Position numbers and translations under genes: made by a program. Below the pieces are notes generated by a model. The model made no database searches and was not told the origin of the DNA. It worked only from the letters and a program-made list of their open reading frames with translations. Below are positions 23,478 through 26,627 of a stretch of DNA of 26,627 nt, in pieces. Location of the stretch: assembly GCA_964342695.1 (NCBI GenBank), contig CAYFFV010000024.1:1-26627 (forward strand), in the 5' to 3' direction. The stretch comes from CAYFFV01 sp964342695. GTDB taxonomy: Bacteria > Acidobacteriota > Vicinamibacteria > Vicinamibacterales > UBA8438. The stretch's first letter is position 1. Each line of letters begins with the position of its first letter.

Positions 23478-25007
23478 TCACGTGCCAATTAATTCTAGGT
23501 TCTTCATCTTTCGGGTAAGCACCTGGTAGTGCTCGTAGCCCAGTAGTTTTGCGGTTTTTGTAATCCGGTCGCCGGTTCGCTCTCTCGCCCGTTCTATGTA
23601 GTGGCGCGCTACTTCATCGAGTATGTTTTCGAGTGAAAAGTCCTCGCTGAAAGGCCTATTGAGAATCTCCGTGTCCATCTGGACAGGCGTTAATTGCAGA
23701 GCCTGACGGACGTCATCCGGTCTGATCTCGACACGATCACAGTGTGTTGCAACCCGGACCAGTACATTTTCGAGTTCACGGATATTCCCCGGCCAGTGGT
23801 ACTGTTTAATGACATTCCTGGCGCCGGCTGAAAGCCGAATATCCGACAGGCCTCGTTCCTGTTCTAGAAGATCTCGTTTTTCATCGAAGATATGATTTAT
23901 CAGCAGTTCGAGGTCTTCAGGCCGCTCGCGAAGCGGGGGCAAAAAGATAACGTCTCCAGCCAACCGGTAGTACAGGTCACTCCTGAAACTGCCCTCGGCA
24001 ACACACCGGTTTAACTTCCGGCTGGTTGCCGAGATACAGCGGATGTCATCCAACGATACGTCTTTGGTTCCATCGACCCGGGTAAATCGCCTGTCTTCCA
24101 GTGCCCGCAAAAGTTTTACCTGCAGCATCACCGGCAGCGCATCAACCTCACCGAGAAAGAGCGTTCCACCTCTGGCATTTTCAAGTGCGCCGGTTCTGAC
24201 TTTACGGACTCCCTCCTCATAACCGAATAGCGCACGCTCGAGCTGATCGGCAGGCATTGCGCCACAGGAGACATGAATGAACTCGGCGTTGAAATGGCCA
24301 CTGTTGTGCATCACCGTTGCCAGCAGGTGTTTGCCGGTTCCGGGTTCTCCTTCAATCAGTATCGGGATACTCCTCGGAGCAATTCGTTCTGCGCGGGTCA
24401 TGGCCGACTTCATCGCGTTGCAGCGGTATTTGATGTCTTCAAAGGAAGGCCGATCAGGTACCGTACCGCGTACCGCGGTGATGAATGCACGATCCGCTTC
24501 AGTACGGCTTCTTCTGATTCGATCCATCAGGTCAGGTATGTAGTCCGCCGAAATCTCAAAAGGAACGTCTACTGTCTTAACACCTGCTTCGGGAGAGGCT
24601 TCGATCAGTTCCGAATCCGGGTAAAGCGTCTGCTGAAGAATAATCCAGACTGCAGCCATCCCGTATGTCCCAGGGCTGAGATTGAATACAAGCTCAGCGT
24701 CTTTGCCGATTTTCTTACGAACTGACTCAATTTCCTGTCTGACGTTGCTGTAGATCGCACCGAAGTCAGTGGGGGTGACCAGTTCTATTTCTGCACTGGA
24801 AATTTTCGCCTTCGTTTTCGTTTTGGTCCGAAGCCATTTTTTATAGGCCGGACTGCTGCGGTCCCGATAGTTGTTCAGAAGGTGAATATGGTCGAAGTCG
24901 CGCCGTTCGGATACGGCACGGGCGATGGGGCCGGGTGATCGCCGGGTATTTTCCGTTACAGCGTCATGATCGGTACCACCGATCCAGGCGAACATGATTT
25001 TCGGCAT
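23478..25007 (-). CDS. RtcR-like regulator: CARF-type domain, AAA+ domain lacking GAFTGA, Fis-type HTH (509 aa)
   Basis: The overall layout is that of RtcR, the activator of RNA-repair genes. Residues 1-160 resemble its CARF-like ligand domain (FAWIGGTD at the start, LVFNLSPGTYGM near 107-117). The AAA+ domain follows with Walker A GEPGTGKH (220-227), 'LYYRLAGDVIFLPPLRERPEDL' and sensor II WPGNIRELENVL. The C-terminus has a Fis-like HTH ('RITKTAKLLGYEHYQVLTRKM'). Two key features are broken. The loop that should hold GAFTGA is about four residues shorter and reads EEGVRKVRTGALEN. The Walker B Asp is Gly286 (FLGE instead of FLDE). It may bind DNA without activating sigma-54. It is divergent from the DUF763 gene, and no clear ribosome site is visible. 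Confidence 0.85.
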   Translation of the reverse strand: MPKIMFAWIGGTDHDAVTENTRRSPGPIARAVSERRDFDHIHLLNNYRDRSSPAYKKWLRTKTKTKAKISSAEIELVTPTDFGAIYSNVRQEIESVRKKIGKDAELVFNLSPGTYGMAAVWIILQQTLYPDSELIEASPEAGVKTVDVPFEISADYIPDLMDRIRRSRTEADRAFITAVRGTVPDRPSFEDIKYRCNAMKSAMTRAERIAPRSIPILIEGEPGTGKHLLATVMHNSGHFNAEFIHVSCGAMPADQLERALFGYEEGVRKVRTGALENARGGTLFLGEVDALPVMLQVKLLRALEDRRFTRVDGTKDVSLDDIRCISATSRKLNRCVAEGSFRSDLYYRLAGDVIFLPPLRERPEDLELLINHIFDEKRDLLEQERGLSDIRLSAGARNVIKQYHWPGNIRELENVLVRVATHCDRVEIRPDDVRQALQLTPVQMDTEILNRPFSEDFSLENILDEVARHYIERARERTGDRITKTAKLLGYEHYQVLTRKMKNLELIGT

Positions 25008-25039
25008 AGAATTAGTATATCAAAACGTATTGAAAAGAT

Positions 25040-25051
25040 AGATACGTATCT
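25040..25051. promoter_or_regulatory. Perfect 12-base palindrome near the regulator start
   Basis: AGATACGTATCT, 32 bp upstream of the RtcR-like start codon, flanked by GATA/TATC. It is a possible operator for autoregulation; binding partner unknown. Confidence 0.35.
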
Positions 25052-25115
25052 TATCTCCGTCTTTAATCGCCCCGGGAAATGCACTTGGGAGCTGTAACCT
25101 ATTGAATAATAGGGA

Positions 25116-25128
25116 AATAGTAACTATT
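25116..25128. promoter_or_regulatory. Perfect 13-base palindrome in the divergent promoter region
   Basis: AATAGTAACTATT, 6-1-6 inverted repeat, with partial pairing beyond (TTGA at 25102, TCAA at 25131). It lies between the regulator and DUF763 genes, 76 bp from the palindrome at 25040, and may be an upstream activator or repressor site. Confidence 0.35.
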
Positions 25129-25293
25129 CCTCAAGCTGTGTGATTCCACTCGTTCATCAGAAACATGTGCGGTATCGTCTTAAGCTCATTCACAACAGGA
25201 GCTTCAGATGAGTTCAGAAAAAGGATGTACCGGGTCTTGCAGGACTCGCAACTCAACATTTTCAATCGTCAAACAATTTTACAGGAGATCAAA

Positions 25294-26541
25294 ATGATCG
25301 GATCAGGAACAATGGGAATGCCACTGCATTTCGGGCGGATGCCCAGGTGGTTTACGGAGAACATGGGCGAGATGACGAAGGCCGTCATCGAGTCTGTCAT
25401 TCAGAACTACGGTAAATCGGAACTGCTCACACGGATGAGTGACCCCTCGTGGTTTCAGGCATTGGGCAGTGTTGCCGGGATGCAATATAACAGTTCAGGT
25501 GTAACCGCAGCGGTACTGGGCTCTGTACGCCGGAAGATAAATCCGATGGCTAATGAGCTGGGTCTGTACATCCTGGGTGGCAAGGGTAAGGCTGCATGGC
25601 GAGCTCCCCGCCAGATCGAACAGGTTGCGGACAAGGTAGGTCTTGACGGTGACGAACTGATCCGTGCCTGTCAGCTCACACGACGGGTGGATCAGAACGC
25701 AGTTCAGGATAATTACAACCTGTACCAGTCACACGTGATTCTGTCAGATGAAGGTGAGTGGACGCACATCCAGCAGGGACTCAGGACAGATACTCGGCGG
25801 GCGAGACGATACCACTGGCATTCTCCCAGTGTTCGATCGTTCGTGAGTGATCCCCACACAGGCATCGTGGATGATGTATGTGGGGACACCATCCTGAATC
25901 TCGCTGATGCGCGGGCCGACAGTGCGCGCAATCACATCGTCGAGATGACGCAGGATGATCCGAAGGCGGTAATCGATGCCGCGCGTGAAGTCACGATGGG
26001 TAACTATCATGAGGTGCGAGAAGGTGATGTAGACCTCCGTCGACTCGGTGCCGTGCTGGCGTTATCACACGGACGGGAGATCGATAACTTTGAGGACCTG
26101 TTGATGTTGAAGGGTGTGGGTCCGAGAACTCTTAAGGCACTCGCTCTGACATCGGAACTCATCCATGGTGACGCTTCGAGATTTGACGATCCAGCTCGTT
26201 TCAGCTTCGCGGTTGGAGGCAAGGATGGAAGACCCCATCCTATTGATAATAAAGCGTTAAAAGAGACAATTAATCATCTGCAGGAGTCTGTTGAACAGTC
26301 AAAACTCGGGTACGATGATAAGTCCAAAGCGCTGAAGCGCCTGCACCGTGCGACGCGGCACATCGAGGATACGAAGGCCCCCGAGGCTGACCTCGAAAAG
26401 CTGGCGAAGGCGGAGTGGGAGCACGCTGAGAAGTCCGGCGGGATGACTTTCATGGGGAAGGTGATACCCGGTGTCACCAAGGCTATCGTGAACACACAGA
26501 ATGCCCTGCTGTACGGCAAGCGTGATGACAGCGCAAGCTGA
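25294..26541 (+). CDS. DUF763 family protein with helix-hairpin-helix motif (415 aa)
   Basis: The start at 25294 is chosen over the longer frame from 25165 because AGGAG at 25283-25287 is 6 nt upstream and the protein then begins at the conserved family N-terminus (GTMGMPLHFGRMPRWF). Other DUF763 hallmarks are 'DPSWFQALGSVAGMQYNSSGVT', 'LYILGGKGKA', 'GEWTHIQQGL' and 'ARRYHWHSPSVRSFV'. A helix-hairpin-helix (LLMLKGVGPRTLKAL) near residue 270 suggests nucleic-acid binding. The family has no established reaction that I know of. It is divergent from the RtcR-like gene and overlaps the next gene by 17 nt. I found no GG-N10-GC sigma-54 element on the plus strand upstream of it. Confidence 0.85.
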   Translation: MIGSGTMGMPLHFGRMPRWFTENMGEMTKAVIESVIQNYGKSELLTRMSDPSWFQALGSVAGMQYNSSGVTAAVLGSVRRKINPMANELGLYILGGKGKAAWRAPRQIEQVADKVGLDGDELIRACQLTRRVDQNAVQDNYNLYQSHVILSDEGEWTHIQQGLRTDTRRARRYHWHSPSVRSFVSDPHTGIVDDVCGDTILNLADARADSARNHIVEMTQDDPKAVIDAAREVTMGNYHEVREGDVDLRRLGAVLALSHGREIDNFEDLLMLKGVGPRTLKALALTSELIHGDASRFDDPARFSFAVGGKDGRPHPIDNKALKETINHLQESVEQSKLGYDDKSKALKRLHRATRHIEDTKAPEADLEKLAKAEWEHAEKSGGMTFMGKVIPGVTKAIVNTQNALLYGKRDDSAS

Positions 26542-26627
26542 AGAGCGAGGCTTTGATCCGGTGAAGTTGGCGGCGGCAACTGAAAAAGTTGTCGCCGACG
26601 ACAACCGCCGCAAGTATGTGAATCTTG
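26525..26627 (+). CDS. Start of a gene running off the window, possibly a radical SAM protein
   Basis: ATG at 26525 overlaps the DUF763 stop by 17 nt and the frame stays open to the end, 34 residues. The segment 'RGFDPVKLAAATEKVV' followed by 'RRKYVNL' resembles, from memory, the N-terminus of a radical SAM family whose CxxxCxxC cluster would come just beyond the window. The short length makes this tentative. Confidence 0.4.
   Translation, partial: MTAQAEERGFDPVKLAAATEKVVADDNRRKYVNL

Noticed and set aside
24273..24725. 150-codon open frame on the plus strand inside the RtcR-like gene
   Set aside because: It lies wholly antisense to a well-supported gene, has no ribosome site and no recognisable motif.
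25052..25293. Sigma-54 (-24/-12) promoter upstream of DUF763
   Set aside because: A hand scan of the plus strand for GG-N10-GC found none. The nearest case (around 25171) has 11 bases between.
1..26627. CRISPR array, integrase, transposase, tRNA or rRNA
   Set aside because: I looked for regularly spaced repeats, recombinase motifs and RNA gene patterns and found none that could be supported.

Overview
The window looks like accessory sequence from a Gram-negative bacterium, most likely a gammaproteobacterium. The proteobacterial (GN-type) sortase, the RtcR-like regulator, clear Shine-Dalgarno sites and moderate GC flanks around a more AT-rich centre point that way. It is a scaffold, probably from a draft or metagenome assembly, with two runs of exactly 100 N. 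The first (2253-2352) is a true unknown gap between convergent genes. The second (3957-4056) is almost certainly false: the 55 bases on its left are repeated exactly on its right, and merging the copies restores one intact reading frame.

Layout. 1-3.4 kb: a sortase, an exported protein of unknown function cut by the first gap, an ARPP-1 (DUF6569)-type protein on the minus strand, and a small minus-strand gene. 3.8-5.0 kb: a sigma-70/ECF-like protein and a small acidic protein. 5.2-14.4 kb: a plus-strand cluster of five genes: a compact SF1 (UvrD-like) helicase, a 602-aa unknown, a coiled-coil protein with a DUF2325-like C-terminus, a RapA/SNF2-type SF2 ATPase, and an actin/Hsp70-fold ATPase ending in a DnaJ-like cysteine pair motif. 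I do not recognise this combination as a named defence system, and it is the best candidate here for something undescribed. 14.6-17.6 kb, minus strand: a type II restriction-modification system (C5 methyltransferase with N-terminal helix-turn-helix, NgoFVII-type PLD endonuclease, a small coupled reading frame, Vsr nickase). 18.4-23.3 kb, plus strand: a second modification-centred operon (75-aa protein, C5 methyltransferase, GHKL ATPase of the MutL/MORC/Hsp90 type, 276-aa unknown, DUF6339-like protein). Its last four genes are joined by three overlaps of exactly 8 nt. 23.5-26.6 kb: an RtcR-like CARF-AAA+-HTH protein facing a DUF763 protein and the start of a possible radical SAM gene.

How they may work together. 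The centre is a defence island with at least two methyltransferase systems and one helicase/Hsp70 cluster side by side. The same 14-base palindromic AT-rich motif lies upstream of both the helicase cluster (5086-5099) and the GHKL-methyltransferase operon (18330-18343), which hints at a shared regulator. The RtcR-like protein has lost the sigma-54-contacting GAFTGA loop and the Walker B aspartate, so it is unlikely to be a normal sigma-54 activator. I saw no integrase, transposase, tRNA, rRNA or CRISPR array. All family assignments come from reading motifs by eye; no database search was run.
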